Of a stretch of DNA of 64,000 bases, positions 9,735 through 18,196 are shown one piece after another. The position numbers and the translations under genes are program-made. Below the pieces are notes generated by a model. It ran no database searches. It was not told the DNA's origin and saw only the letters and a list, made by a program, of their open reading frames with translations. This stretch comes from Rubrivivax sp. A210 (GTDB lineage: Bacteria > Pseudomonadota > Gammaproteobacteria > Burkholderiales > Burkholderiaceae_C): contig NZ_CAJGBN010000010.1 of NCBI RefSeq assembly GCF_904426505.1, positions 1 through 64,000 on the forward strand, written 5' to 3'. Position 1 is the stretch's first letter; every line of letters starts with the position of its first letter.

Positions 9735-9878
9735 GGTGCTGCTGATGAACGGGGGAGGGTATGGAGGGGACGCAGCCGGCGGCGGCGGCCCCGCGGGACT
9801 GCCTGTCGACTATGCGGAAGGAGGCGTGGTCTGTTCGCGGAAAGTAACGGCGATAGTGGCTGCGTATCAAGGCTTTAC

Positions 9879-11543
9879 TCAGGCAGGCTGGATGGCGTCG
9901 AGGCGGAACCTGGACACCTCGACCCCGAGCTCGTTGGCCTGGTCGTGCAAGGCCTTGGCGGCGGCGGCGGTCTGCTCCACCAGCGCGGCGTTCTGCTGGG
10001 TCAACTCGTCGAGATCGTGTACGGCCTTGCCGATCTGGTGGATGCCGATGTCCTGCTGAGCCTCGGCGCCGGCCACGCCGGTCAGCAACTCGTCGACCGC
10101 CTTCGACGAAGCCACGATGCCGCCGACGATGGTGCCGGCCTGGCGCACGATGCCGACCCCGGCCTCGACCCGCTCGACGCTGCCGCCGACGAGCGACTTG
10201 ATCTCGCGTGCGGCCAGGGCCGAGCGCTGGGCCAGGCTGCGCACCTCGGTGGCGACCACGGCGAAGCCGCGGCCCTGCTCGCCGGCGCGGGCGGCCTCGA
10301 CGGCGGCGTTCAGCGCCAGGATATTGGTCTGGAAGGCGATGTCGTTGACGGTGCCGATGATTTCGGAAATGCGCGCCGACGAGTCACGCACCGAATCCAT
10401 CGTGCGCTCGACCTCGCCCATCACCCGGCCACCGGCGCTGGCGGCGCCGGCGTTTTCGCGCGCCTTGGCCGCGGCATCGGCCACGCGCTTGGCCGTCAAT
10501 CCCGAGGAGGACGACATTTCCTCCATGGCCGCGGCGGTTTCCTGCAGGTTGGCCGCGGCGCGCTCGGTGCGTGCTGACAAGTCCTGGGCGCCGCTGGCGA
10601 TCTCGCCGCTGGACTGGACCAGGCCCACGCTTACGGTGCGTACCTTCTGCACCATGCCGCGCAGCGCGGCCTGCATGCGGCCCATGTCGCGCAGCAGTTC
10701 CGCGGCTTCATCATGGCCCCGGGGCGTGGAGCGGGTCGTGAGGTCGCCTTCGGCCAGGGCACGCAGGTGCCGCCGCGCGTCGGCCAGGCCCAGAGCCAGA
10801 TTGAGCTCGAAGCACACGAAGCCGTAGCCGCCCACCGTGAAGGTCAGGGCGATGGCCGCCACCACCACCGCAAGTTGCCAGGAATGCTGGCGCCAGAAGG
10901 CCGCCTGGAGGTGATCGACATAGACCCCCGAACCCACCACCCAGCCCCAGGGCTCGAAGGCCATGACGTAGGAAACCTTGTCCACCGGCTGCGCGCTGCC
11001 TGGGCGCGGCCACTGGTAGTCGACATAGCCTTGGCCCTGTCGGCGCACCTGCTCGACCATGCTGGCGAAGATGCGCTTGCCGTTGGGGTCCTTGAACTCG
11101 GCCAGATCGGTGCCGTCGAGTTCCGGCTTCATCGGGTGCATCACCATGCGGGGCTGCAGATCGTTGATCCAGAAGTACTCCTGGCCGTCGTAGCGCAACG
11201 CCTTTACCGTGCGCAGCGCCAGCGCCTGGGCCTGGTCGCGCGTCAGGCTGCCGGCGGCCTCCTGGGCCTGCACGCCGGCCAGTACGCTGTGGACCACCTC
11301 GACGAGATTGCGCGTGGCGTCGCGGCGGGACTGCAGGGCCTGCTCGCCCTGGTTCCAGAACTGCCAGACCATCAGCGCCAGCAAAGGCAGCACCACGACC
11401 GCCGAGACGAGCATGGACTGCCAAAGGAAGCCGACCCGCTGTAACAGGCGCCGCCCCGGGCTCCAGAGAGGCAGACCCAGGGCGACGTGCAAGGCGCCGC
11501 CGCCGGTGGGCTGAGCCGGTGGTTGGAATGGGGCTGTCGCCAT
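9879..11543 (-). CDS. Methyl-accepting chemotaxis protein with periplasmic single Cache domain
   Basis: A 554-residue transmembrane chemoreceptor. The first membrane helix is at about 40-62 ([16 protein letters not shown]). The periplasmic part is a type 2 single Cache domain ([46 protein letters not shown]). A second helix lies at about 225-250, then a HAMP-like linker and the signalling domain, whose hairpin tip reads [20 protein letters not shown] and [22 protein letters not shown], the CheA/CheW-contact signature. It lacks a C-terminal NWETF-type pentapeptide. Small carboxylates are common ligands of this Cache type, but the ligand here cannot be read from sequence. A candidate sigma-28 promoter lies upstream at 11619-11645. 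Confidence 0.94.
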   Translation of the reverse strand: MATAPFQPPAQPTGGGALHVALGLPLWSPGRRLLQRVGFLWQSMLVSAVVVLPLLALMVWQFWNQGEQALQSRRDATRNLVEVVHSVLAGVQAQEAAGSLTRDQAQALALRTVKALRYDGQEYFWINDLQPRMVMHPMKPELDGTDLAEFKDPNGKRIFASMVEQVRRQGQGYVDYQWPRPGSAQPVDKVSYVMAFEPWGWVVGSGVYVDHLQAAFWRQHSWQLAVVVAAIALTFTVGGYGFVCFELNLALGLADARRHLRALAEGDLTTRSTPRGHDEAAELLRDMGRMQAALRGMVQKVRTVSVGLVQSSGEIASGAQDLSARTERAAANLQETAAAMEEMSSSSGLTAKRVADAAAKARENAGAASAGGRVMGEVERTMDSVRDSSARISEIIGTVNDIAFQTNILALNAAVEAARAGEQGRGFAVVATEVRSLAQRSALAAREIKSLVGGSVERVEAGVGIVRQAGTIVGGIVASSKAVDELLTGVAGAEAQQDIGIHQIGKAVHDLDELTQQNAALVEQTAAAAKALHDQANELGVEVSRFRLDAIQPA

Positions 11544-11618
11544 GGGTTGTGCTCACTTCTCATGCACCCGGCCAGCCGCAAGGCAACGATCCGGCGCGAG
11601 ACTGCACTCGCCTCGTTG

Positions 11619-11645
11619 GTTTCGACAGACCACCGCCAGACTTGA
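11619..11645 (-). promoter_or_regulatory. Candidate sigma-28 (FliA) flagellar promoter for the chemoreceptor gene
   Basis: Read on the minus strand, TCAAGTCT - 11 bp - GTCGAAAC matches the enterobacterial FliA consensus TAAAGTTT-N11-GCCGATAA at 11 of 16 positions with exact spacing. It sits about 75 bp upstream of the chemoreceptor ATG. Promoters of this class commonly drive chemoreceptor genes. It was found by eye only. Confidence 0.4.
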
Positions 11646-11777
11646 GGGGATTCGACGGCCCGCCCGCCCCCGCCGTCAAGCTAGGGGTACGCGCCGTGAA
11701 GTTCTGGCCGAACAATGCGCCGGTGCGCGGCAAGGCGGCTTGGGTCGCATCCCTGCGCACAGTCTGGGGGCCGCACC

Positions 11778-12023
11778 ATGCCTCACTCCAAGCAGCTTGC
11801 CACGGTCAGGAAGCGCATCTGGCGCATGAGTGCCGACGCACCTTTCGGCGAGTTCATTGACGCCGGCGAAGCACGCCACTCTCGGCACGCCTTGCCCGAT
11901 GACCTCGACCGCTGCTGGGCCATGTCCACGCTCGAATTGACGCGCGGGCTCGATGTCCACGAAGAGGACGACGACGAGTCGGCCGTGCTCTTCGCCACCT
12001 TGTTCAGGCCCGCTGCTTCTTGA
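11778..12023 (+). CDS. Small acidic hypothetical protein
   Basis: An 81-residue ORF starting MPHSKQLATVRKRIW. A purine-rich GGGGG sits about 8 bp before the ATG at 11778; the frame is open upstream but without a ribosome site. The N-terminal third is basic; the C-terminal part is strongly acidic (DVHEEDDDESA, residues 62-72). There is no signal peptide or membrane helix. Amino-acid composition looks like that of a real protein rather than a high-GC shadow, but I do not recognise the family. It is divergent from the chemoreceptor and could share its control region. Confidence 0.5.
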   Translation: MPHSKQLATVRKRIWRMSADAPFGEFIDAGEARHSRHALPDDLDRCWAMSTLELTRGLDVHEEDDDESAVLFATLFRPAAS

Positions 12024-12230
12024 TCCCGGCAGGCATTGCCGGTACTTGGTCCGCCGTTCAGCCACGGTCCGTGCGCCCGGTGCGCCAACGGCGCTCGTGG
12101 CCAAGCGCGGGCGGGCCGCGGCATGCCGGCCAGGTAAGACATCAAGGCGTCGGGTACTACGTCACGCATCCCGGCGGACGGCCGGTCCGGCTGGCGTTCA
12201 CGCCCTGGAGCGGCTCCTTACCATGCCGCC

Positions 12231-12407
12231 ATGGAGCCCCGGCACAGCGCAGGACGGGCCAGCAGCCTTGATCTGGCCGACGATCCGGCGGCCCAGGCAT
12301 CAGCCTTGGCCCGGCCACCCAGGCCGCTGACCCTGGTGCTGCATCTGCTGCTGTTGTGGCTGCTGGCGCCCGCGCTGGTGCTGGTGTTCAAGCACCTCTT
12401 CGGCTGA
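12231..12407 (+). CDS. Small single-pass membrane protein (58 residues), hypothetical
   Basis: Starts MEPRHSAGRASSLDL and ends VFKHLFG. A hydrophilic N-terminal half (about 30 residues) is followed by one strongly hydrophobic helix (residues 34-53, LTLVLHLLLLWLLAPALVLV) and a short basic tail, which suggests an inner-membrane peptide with a cytoplasmic C-terminus. A GGAG lies upstream but about 20 bp from this ATG, so the start is uncertain. It ends 12 bp before the convergent yvcK stop. I know of no function. Confidence 0.45.
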   Translation: MEPRHSAGRASSLDLADDPAAQASALARPPRPLTLVLHLLLLWLLAPALVLVFKHLFG

Positions 12408-12419
12408 AGGCTTGCTGGA

Positions 12420-13442
12420 TCAGGCGCAGCTGGACAGGGTCGGCCACAGGGCCCGGATCACGCGGTCGGCGTCGTGGCGCACGAGCGACTCGGTCAGCAC
12501 GAAGGCATCGGCCACGACCCGGCCCACCTGGCCTTGCAGCTTCTCGATCTCGGGTGCCACCGGGTGAGCCCCTTGGGCGGCATAGCGCGCCGCCGCCTGG
12601 GCCTGAGGCGCGCCGGTGTTGACGACAACGGTGTCGACCCGGCGGCCAAGGTGGTGTTGCACGGTGCGCAGGAAATCGGCCGCGCCATAGTGGTCGGTCT
12701 CGCCGCGCTTGGTCATCACATTGCAGACGTAGACCACTTCGCCGTGGCAGGCGCGGATGGCCGCGGCGATGCCGTCGACGAGCAGGCAGGGCACGACGCT
12801 GGTGTAGAGATCGCCCGGGCCCATCAAGACTTTGTCCGCCGCGGCCAGGGCCTCGCAGGCCTGGGGCAAAGCCGTCACGGCGGGGTCGAGGAAGACGCGG
12901 CGTATCGGCAGAATGGGCCGAGCGCCGGGCTGGTCGATCTCGGCCTCACCGCGCACAAGGCTGCCGTCGCTCAGCTCGGCGCACAGCGTTGCGCGGGCCA
13001 GCGTTACCGGCAGCACGCGGCCGGCGGCGCCCAGCAACTGCTCGGCGCTGGCCAGCGCGCCCAGCAGGTCGCCACCGTTCAAGTCTTGCAGCGCGTGCAG
13101 GATGAGATTGCCCAGCGCATGGCCGCCGACCGCGCTGTTGGGCGCGGCCGGGAAACGGTAGCCGAAGAGTTCGCCCCAGAGTTGACTGGCACCCGCCAGC
13201 GCAACCAGGGCCTGGCGCAGGTCCCCCAGCGGCAGGGGGCGGCCGAACTCGTCCATCAGGCGCCGCGACGAGCCGCCGGAGTCCGTCATCGCCACCACCG
13301 CCGAGAGGCGCACCGCGCGCTTCTTCAGCGCCGAGAGCATGGCAAAGGAGCCCGTGCCGCCGCCGACGGTGACGATGCGCTCGGCAATGCGCTCAGAAAT
13401 GTGCCCAGTGGAGCGGTCGGTGGCGGTCGGATGGGGCGGCAT
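12420..13442 (-). CDS. yvcK: YvcK/CofD-like UDP-sugar-binding protein (gluconeogenesis factor family)
   Basis: About 340 residues. The signature VTVGGGTGS lies near the N-terminus, followed by AMTDSGGSSRRLMDEFG and PLGDLRQALVAL, characteristic of the YvcK/CofD fold; later GPGDLYTSVVPCLLV and CNVMTKRGETDHY complete the nucleotide-sugar site. Family members studied in Bacillus bind UDP-GlcNAc and are needed for cell-wall homeostasis on gluconeogenic carbon; the beta-proteobacterial role is little known. Two starts are possible: ATG 13442, or GTG 13469 nine codons upstream. Neither has a good ribosome site, and an 11 bp hairpin lies between them. It follows the secreted protein at 13512-14078 on the same strand. 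Confidence 0.85.
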   Translation of the reverse strand: MPPHPTATDRSTGHISERIAERIVTVGGGTGSFAMLSALKKRAVRLSAVVAMTDSGGSSRRLMDEFGRPLPLGDLRQALVALAGASQLWGELFGYRFPAAPNSAVGGHALGNLILHALQDLNGGDLLGALASAEQLLGAAGRVLPVTLARATLCAELSDGSLVRGEAEIDQPGARPILPIRRVFLDPAVTALPQACEALAAADKVLMGPGDLYTSVVPCLLVDGIAAAIRACHGEVVYVCNVMTKRGETDHYGAADFLRTVQHHLGRRVDTVVVNTGAPQAQAAARYAAQGAHPVAPEIEKLQGQVGRVVADAFVLTESLVRHDADRVIRALWPTLSSCA

Positions 13443-13446
13443 GTAG

Positions 13447-13472
13447 GTCGTGCCGGCCACTGCCGGCACGAC
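13447..13472 (-). other. Perfect 11 bp hairpin over the yvcK translation start
   Basis: Positions 13447-13457 pair perfectly with 13462-13472 around a 4-base loop (core TGCCGGC / GCCGGCA). It begins 5 bp before the ATG at 13442 and covers the alternative GTG at 13469. No T-run follows on either strand, so it is not a typical intrinsic terminator. It could mask translation initiation or mark the end of the upstream transcript. Confidence 0.5.
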
Positions 13473-13511
13473 GATGGTGCCACCGGCTGGCTGCAGCGGG
13501 CCGGCGGACCG

Positions 13512-14078
13512 TCAGTCGTCGCCGGCGTCGACGATGCCGGCCGCAAACCAGGCGCCTGGCACCGGCAGGCCGCCGGGGGTGGTGGGCGCGGCCGAGTTGC
13601 GGATCAGCAGGATGGGCAGGTTGCAGGGATTGGGCGGCACCGGGGCGAGATTGGGGGCCACCGGCACGAGCGCGCCGCTGATGGAGAAGTTGCCCTGGGC
13701 GTCCACCGCGCCGGCGGGCGAATTCCACGCATTGTTGACACCACCCTCGTTGCAGAACAGCGTGGCCTGCATATTGCGCGGGATGGCGGGGCGGCCGATG
13801 TTGTTGCCGCCGCCCAGCAGCAGGCCCTTGGCGCGCAGCTGCAGCATGCCGTTCACGTCGACGCTGGCCTTGAGCTTGAGCAGTTCCCAGGGCCGGCCGC
13901 CGGGGGCGATGCCGAGCACGTCGTTGGGCACCGCGACGCCGCCCACGCTGGCGAAGGGCTGGGAGCCGATGGCGCCGCTGAAGGCGACGATCCTGGGCAC
14001 GCGGTCGTCGGCCTGCGCCGCGCCGGCGCAAAGCAAGGCGGCGAGCAGGGCCGTGGCGGTGAGGGTGTATTGCTTCAT
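13512..14078 (-). CDS. Secreted protein of unknown function
   Basis: A 188-residue protein. The ATG at 14078 is preceded by GGAGAC and starts a textbook signal peptide (MKQYTLTATALLAALLCAGAAQA, cut after residue 23). The mature part is rich in Gly, Pro, Asn and Ala, has two cysteines (CNEGG and NPCNLP) that may pair, and ends AGIVDAGDD. Segments such as LKASVDVNGMLQLRAKGLLL suggest beta structure. I do not recognise a domain. It could be co-transcribed with yvcK, 69 bp downstream, but the hairpin between them makes that uncertain. Confidence 0.8.
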   Translation of the reverse strand: MKQYTLTATALLAALLCAGAAQADDRVPRIVAFSGAIGSQPFASVGGVAVPNDVLGIAPGGRPWELLKLKASVDVNGMLQLRAKGLLLGGGNNIGRPAIPRNMQATLFCNEGGVNNAWNSPAGAVDAQGNFSISGALVPVAPNLAPVPPNPCNLPILLIRNSAAPTTPGGLPVPGAWFAAGIVDAGDD

Positions 14079-14204
14079 TCGTGTCTCCGATGGGGTTTCA
14101 GACCAGGCAGCGCACCCGGCAACCGCGGCGCGGCGGGGGCTGCCGCTGTGTACGGCCTTGCACGGCAGCAAATTCCCGCCTGAATCGCTCGGATACCGTG
14201 GCGC

Positions 14205-15161
14205 TCAGATCTCGAAGTTCTCGCCGGGCGCGCTGGACAGCGCCTGCTCGACGCTCTCGCGCGTGAGCGTGGGCACGAAGGTGCGGATGAAATCGAAGAC
14301 ATAGCCGCGCAGCCAGGAGCCACGCTTGACCGCGATGCGCGTGGTGTTGGTGGCGAAGAGGTGGCGGGCGTCCAGCGCCACGAGGTGGTCGTCGCGCACC
14401 GGGTCGAAGGCCACCGAGGCGATCACGCCGACGCCGATGCCCAGGTCGACATAGGTCTTGATGACGTCGGCGTCCATTGCTGAGAGCACCACGTCGACCG
14501 CGATGGCCTCGCGCCCGAAGGCCTCGTCGATGTGGCTGCGGCCGGTGTAGCCGGCCTCGTAGGTGATGAGCGGAAACTGCGCCAGCCGACGCAGCGTCAG
14601 CGACTGGCCGTCGGCCTGCTCCAATGCCAGCGCATGGCCGCGCGGCACCACCACCGCGTGCGTCCAGCGGTAGCAGGGCAGGGTGACGAGATCGGGGTAG
14701 TCGGCCAGGGCCTCGGTGGCGACGCCGAGATCGGCGTGTCCGTCCAGCACCAACTGCGCAATCTGCCGCGGCGATCCCTGCTGCAGGTGCAGCGTCACCT
14801 GCGGATGGGTGACGCGGAAGTCGCGCACCGCGGTGGGCAGGGCGTAGCGCGCCTGGGTGTGGGTGGCGGCCACGGTGAGCAGGCCGCGGTCACTCTGGGC
14901 GAAATCGGCGCCGGCACGCCGCAGGTTGTCGGATTCCTGGAGCAGCCGCTCGACGATGGGCAACACGGCCTGGCCGGGCGGTGTCAGGCCCAGCAGGCGG
15001 CGCCCGGCGCGCACGAAGAGTTCGACGCCGAGTTCCTCTTCCAGCTCCTTGAGCTGGCGGCTCACGCCCGGCTGCGAGGTGTGCAAGGCCTCGGCCACCA
15101 GCGTCAGGTTGTAGCCCTGGCGCACGGTCTCGCGCACGGCGCGCAACTGCTGAAAGTTCAT
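14205..15161 (-). CDS. cysB: CysB-family LysR-type transcriptional regulator
   Basis: A 318-residue regulator. Start MNFQQLRAVRETVRQGYNLT and the winged helix-turn-helix at about 19-46 (TLVAEALHTSQPGVSRQLKELE) match CysB/Cbl regulators of sulfate assimilation and sulfonate use. The effector domain follows (residues 92-290), with the typical VATEALADYPDLVTLPCYRWTHAVVVP and DADVIKTYVDLGIGVGVI. In this subfamily the co-inducer is N-acetylserine or a related sulfur signal. No cys or ssu genes are adjacent, so it probably acts in trans. The frame opens upstream, but ATG 15161 is the family start. Confidence 0.9.
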   Translation of the reverse strand: MNFQQLRAVRETVRQGYNLTLVAEALHTSQPGVSRQLKELEEELGVELFVRAGRRLLGLTPPGQAVLPIVERLLQESDNLRRAGADFAQSDRGLLTVAATHTQARYALPTAVRDFRVTHPQVTLHLQQGSPRQIAQLVLDGHADLGVATEALADYPDLVTLPCYRWTHAVVVPRGHALALEQADGQSLTLRRLAQFPLITYEAGYTGRSHIDEAFGREAIAVDVVLSAMDADVIKTYVDLGIGVGVIASVAFDPVRDDHLVALDARHLFATNTTRIAVKRGSWLRGYVFDFIRTFVPTLTRESVEQALSSAPGENFEI

Positions 15162-15270
15162 GGGGAAGCCTGTGGCGGCGGGATACCCGACGGCGGAGTG
15201 TCGGCGCCAGAGCAAATGCCGACAACGAATGATGGCGTCTTAGCTGATGCGGTTTCCAAATATAGGCCGC

Positions 15271-17214
15271 TCAGCCCGCCGAGCCCGTGGCCTCCAGCGC
15301 GCGCTCTATGCGCCGCCGCGCCACGCGCGCCTTGGGCACGGGCTGGTCGAACCAGGCGCGCACGTCGTCGTCCAGCCCGAGGCCGTGCATGTAGTTGTAG
15401 ATGGCCTTCTTGAGCCCGGCGCCGAGCGCGTCGTGGTCGACGCCGGTGGGGTCGACGAAGCCGACGTCGTTCTTGGCGAAGCCCCCCGGTGGCAGCGGCA
15501 GCAGGCTGACGCCGAAATCCTGTGGCCGCTGGCCCACCGGCGAATGCACGGTACAGGCGAAGCGGTGCCAGAAGCCGCTGTGGATGCAGCCGGCGGCGAA
15601 GAGCTGGCGCACCAGTTCCAGCGCGTCCACCGTGTCCTGCACCGTCTGGGTCGGGAAGCCGTACATCAGGTAGGCGTGGACCAGCACGCCGGCGTCGGCA
15701 AAGCCCTTGGTGACGCGCGCCACCTGGTCAACCGAGACGCCCTTGTTCATCAGCGCCAGCAGGCGGTCGGAGGCCACTTCCAGCCCGCCGCTGATGGCGA
15801 TGCAGCCGCTGTCGGCGAGCTGCCGGCACAGCGCCGGCGAGAAGGTCTTCTCGAAGCGGATATTGCCCCACCAGCTGATGGCCAGGCGGCGCCGCTGCAA
15901 CTCGGCGGCCATCGCCTTGAGCGCCTTGGGCGGCGCCGCTTCGTCGACGAAGTGGAAGCCGCTCTGGCCGGTTTCGGCGACCACGGCCTCGATGCGATCA
16001 ACCAGGGTCGTGGCGCTGGCCACGTCGTAGCGGCCGATGTAGTCCAGGTCGACGTCGCAGAAGCTGCATTTCTTCCAGTAGCAGCCGTGGGCCACGGTGA
16101 GCTTGTTCCAGCGCCCGTCGCTCCACAGCCGGTGCATGGGGTTGAGCATGTCCAGCAGCGAGAGGTAGCGGTCCAGCGGCAGGCCGTCCCAGGTGGGCGT
16201 GCCGACCTCGTTGAAAGGGATGTCGGGCTCGACGAAGTTGACGTAGCGCACGGCGTCGCCGCCGGCCGGGCGCAGAAAAGTGCGCACCAGGCGGCTGGCC
16301 GAGCGCCGGCCTTGCAGGTGTTCGAGCAGGGCCAGCAGCGGGCGCTCGCCGGCGTCCAGCGTCACGTAGTCGAAGAAATCGAACACGCGCGGCTCGGCCA
16401 GCTCGCGCAGTTCGGTGTTGACGTAGCCGCCCCCCAGCACGGTGACGATGGCCGGGTCGGCCGCCTTCACCGCCTGGGCGATGCGGAAAGCGCCGTAGAC
16501 CGCACCCGGGAAAGGCACCGAGACCAGCAGCACGGTGGGCCGGTGGCGTTCGATCGCGGCCGCGGCCAGGCGCTGCAGCAGGCGGTCCAGCAGCGTGGGC
16601 GGCGCCACCAGCGCCGCGGCCAGGGCGTCGAAGCGGGCCTGGCTCTGGGCCAGGCTCTCGGCATAGCGCACGAACTCGAAGCGCGGGTCGGCGGCCTCGC
16701 GGATGAGGTCGGCGATGTCGTTGAGGTAGAGCGTGGCCAGATGGCGGGCGCGGTCCTGCACGCCCAGCGAGCCGAAGGCCCAGGCCATGGGGTCGCCGCC
16801 GTCGTCGTCCACATACACCTCCAGCGCCGCGAAGCGAGGCCCTTCGGGCAGAAAGGCGCGGCTGCAGATGCGGTGCGCCAGCGTCGCGTCGCGCCCCTGC
16901 AGGAAGGCAATGGTGGGGGCGATGCTGGATGCGTAGGCGTCGAAACGCGCGACGAAGGCGGCGGCGCGCTCGCTGCGGCTGGGTGCGTCCGGTGCCGCGA
17001 CGATGGCGTCGTGCAACGCCTGCAGCCCGTCGCGCGAGAGCAGTTCCAGCGCCAGCGCCAGCGCCAGGTCTTCCTGCGCCGCGGCCACGCCGCGCGAGCG
17101 CAGAAAGCCGGTGAGGTAGGCGGTGGACGGGTAGGGCGTGTTCAACTGCGTCATCGGCGCGATGACGGAGAGCACGCGCGGCGGCGGCACAGGGGCGGGG
17201 TCGGGGGTGCTCAC
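15271..17214 (-). CDS. B12-binding-domain radical SAM protein
   Basis: A 647-residue protein. Its N-terminal half resembles a cobalamin-binding fold (VLSVIAPMTQLNTPYPSTAYL near the start; VLLVSVPFPGAVYGAFRIAQAVK and IVTVLGGGYVNTEL around 225-280). The C-terminal half is a radical SAM barrel with cluster motif CYWKKCSFC (C378, C382, C385) and later GGLEVASDRLLALMNKG. The GTG at 17214 was chosen; the frame stays open much further but would overlap dsbA. The substrate is unknown: relatives do methylation, ring rearrangement or tetrapyrrole chemistry. It is divergent from dsbA with 129 bp between. I see no biosynthetic partners next to it. Confidence 0.85.
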   Translation of the reverse strand: MSTPDPAPVPPPRVLSVIAPMTQLNTPYPSTAYLTGFLRSRGVAAAQEDLALALALELLSRDGLQALHDAIVAAPDAPSRSERAAAFVARFDAYASSIAPTIAFLQGRDATLAHRICSRAFLPEGPRFAALEVYVDDDGGDPMAWAFGSLGVQDRARHLATLYLNDIADLIREAADPRFEFVRYAESLAQSQARFDALAAALVAPPTLLDRLLQRLAAAAIERHRPTVLLVSVPFPGAVYGAFRIAQAVKAADPAIVTVLGGGYVNTELRELAEPRVFDFFDYVTLDAGERPLLALLEHLQGRRSASRLVRTFLRPAGGDAVRYVNFVEPDIPFNEVGTPTWDGLPLDRYLSLLDMLNPMHRLWSDGRWNKLTVAHGCYWKKCSFCDVDLDYIGRYDVASATTLVDRIEAVVAETGQSGFHFVDEAAPPKALKAMAAELQRRRLAISWWGNIRFEKTFSPALCRQLADSGCIAISGGLEVASDRLLALMNKGVSVDQVARVTKGFADAGVLVHAYLMYGFPTQTVQDTVDALELVRQLFAAGCIHSGFWHRFACTVHSPVGQRPQDFGVSLLPLPPGGFAKNDVGFVDPTGVDHDALGAGLKKAIYNYMHGLGLDDDVRAWFDQPVPKARVARRRIERALEATGSAG

Positions 17215-17343
17215 GCCCCTATTGTCGGGTGATGAGTCGGCCGTGGCCGGCCTGACCTCGCGCAAGTCCCCGGCCCGGAAAGCCGGCATGATGCGCGCCT
17301 TGTCCGCGCTGCAGGGTGCGCGGGCGCAGGCGAAAGGAAAGTC

Positions 17344-17985
17344 ATGAAACGTCGCAATCTGGTCCACCTGGCAGGCGCGCTGGCCGCGCTGCCGCTGCTG
17401 GGCCGCCCCGCGCTGGCCGCGGTGGACGCGGTCGAGGGCCGCAATTTCAGCGTGATGTCGCAGCCGCAGCCGGTGTCGGTGGCGGGCAAGGTCGAGGTCA
17501 TCGAGTTCTTCGGCTACTGGTGCCCGCACTGCCGCGCCTTCGAGCCCAAGCTTGATGCCTGGGTCAAGAAGCTGCCCGCCGACGTCGTCTTCAAGCGCGT
17601 GCCGGTGGCCTGGCGCCCGGGGCAGGAATCGGCCCAGCGCCTGTTTTTTGCGCTCGAAGCGCTGGGCGCACCCTCGGGCATCCACGAGAAAGTCTTTGCC
17701 GCCGTCCAGCTGCAGGGCCTGGCGCTGGACCAGCCGGCGGCCATCAACGCCTTTGCCGCCGCCAACGGTCTGGACGGCGCCAAGCTGTCCGAGGCGATGT
17801 CGGGCTTCGCCGTCAGCTCCAAGGCGCGCATGGCGACCCAGGTTTCCAAGGCCTATGGCGTCGACGGCGTGCCGTCCCTGGTGATCCAGGGCCGCTTCGT
17901 CACCTCGCCCGGCACCGCCGGCGGTGAAGATGCCGCGCTGCAAGTGGCCGATGCGCTGATCCGCAAGGCCAAGGGCGCACGCTGA
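17344..17985 (+). CDS. dsbA: Thiol:disulfide interchange protein DsbA
   Basis: A 213-residue periplasmic oxidoreductase that puts disulfide bonds into exported proteins. Signal peptide with an RR near the start (MKRRNLVHLAG, cut about residue 26). Thioredoxin fold with active site CPHC (C60-C63) after IEFFGYW, an inserted helical domain (about 90-165), and the cis-proline loop GVPSL (P177). The CPHC dipeptide is that of oxidising DsbA. An AAAGGAAAGTC ribosome site precedes the ATG. The single gene is divergent from the radical SAM gene. Confidence 0.95.
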   Translation: MKRRNLVHLAGALAALPLLGRPALAAVDAVEGRNFSVMSQPQPVSVAGKVEVIEFFGYWCPHCRAFEPKLDAWVKKLPADVVFKRVPVAWRPGQESAQRLFFALEALGAPSGIHEKVFAAVQLQGLALDQPAAINAFAAANGLDGAKLSEAMSGFAVSSKARMATQVSKAYGVDGVPSLVIQGRFVTSPGTAGGEDAALQVADALIRKAKGAR

Positions 17986-18196
17986 CGGCCGAGCCCGGGC
18001 TGGCCTTCAATGCCGGCCTCGGGCCGGGGCCGCGTGGCAGCTGATGGCCGCGGCGGCGCCAGAGGGCTCCAGCCGTCGAGTCGGCCTCGGGACCGGCAGG
18101 CGCCAGCCGCCGGTCGATTGGGATTGCCCTGCGCCAAGCAAGGGCCTGTCCTACACTGCGCCGCGCAGCATGGGCTGCTTGCCAGGGTGTGCCGCC

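Noticed and set aside
17215..17943. N-terminal extension of the radical SAM protein over dsbA
   Set aside because: The frame is open but lies antisense to a certain dsbA, has shadow-like composition, and the B12-like domain starts after GTG 17214.
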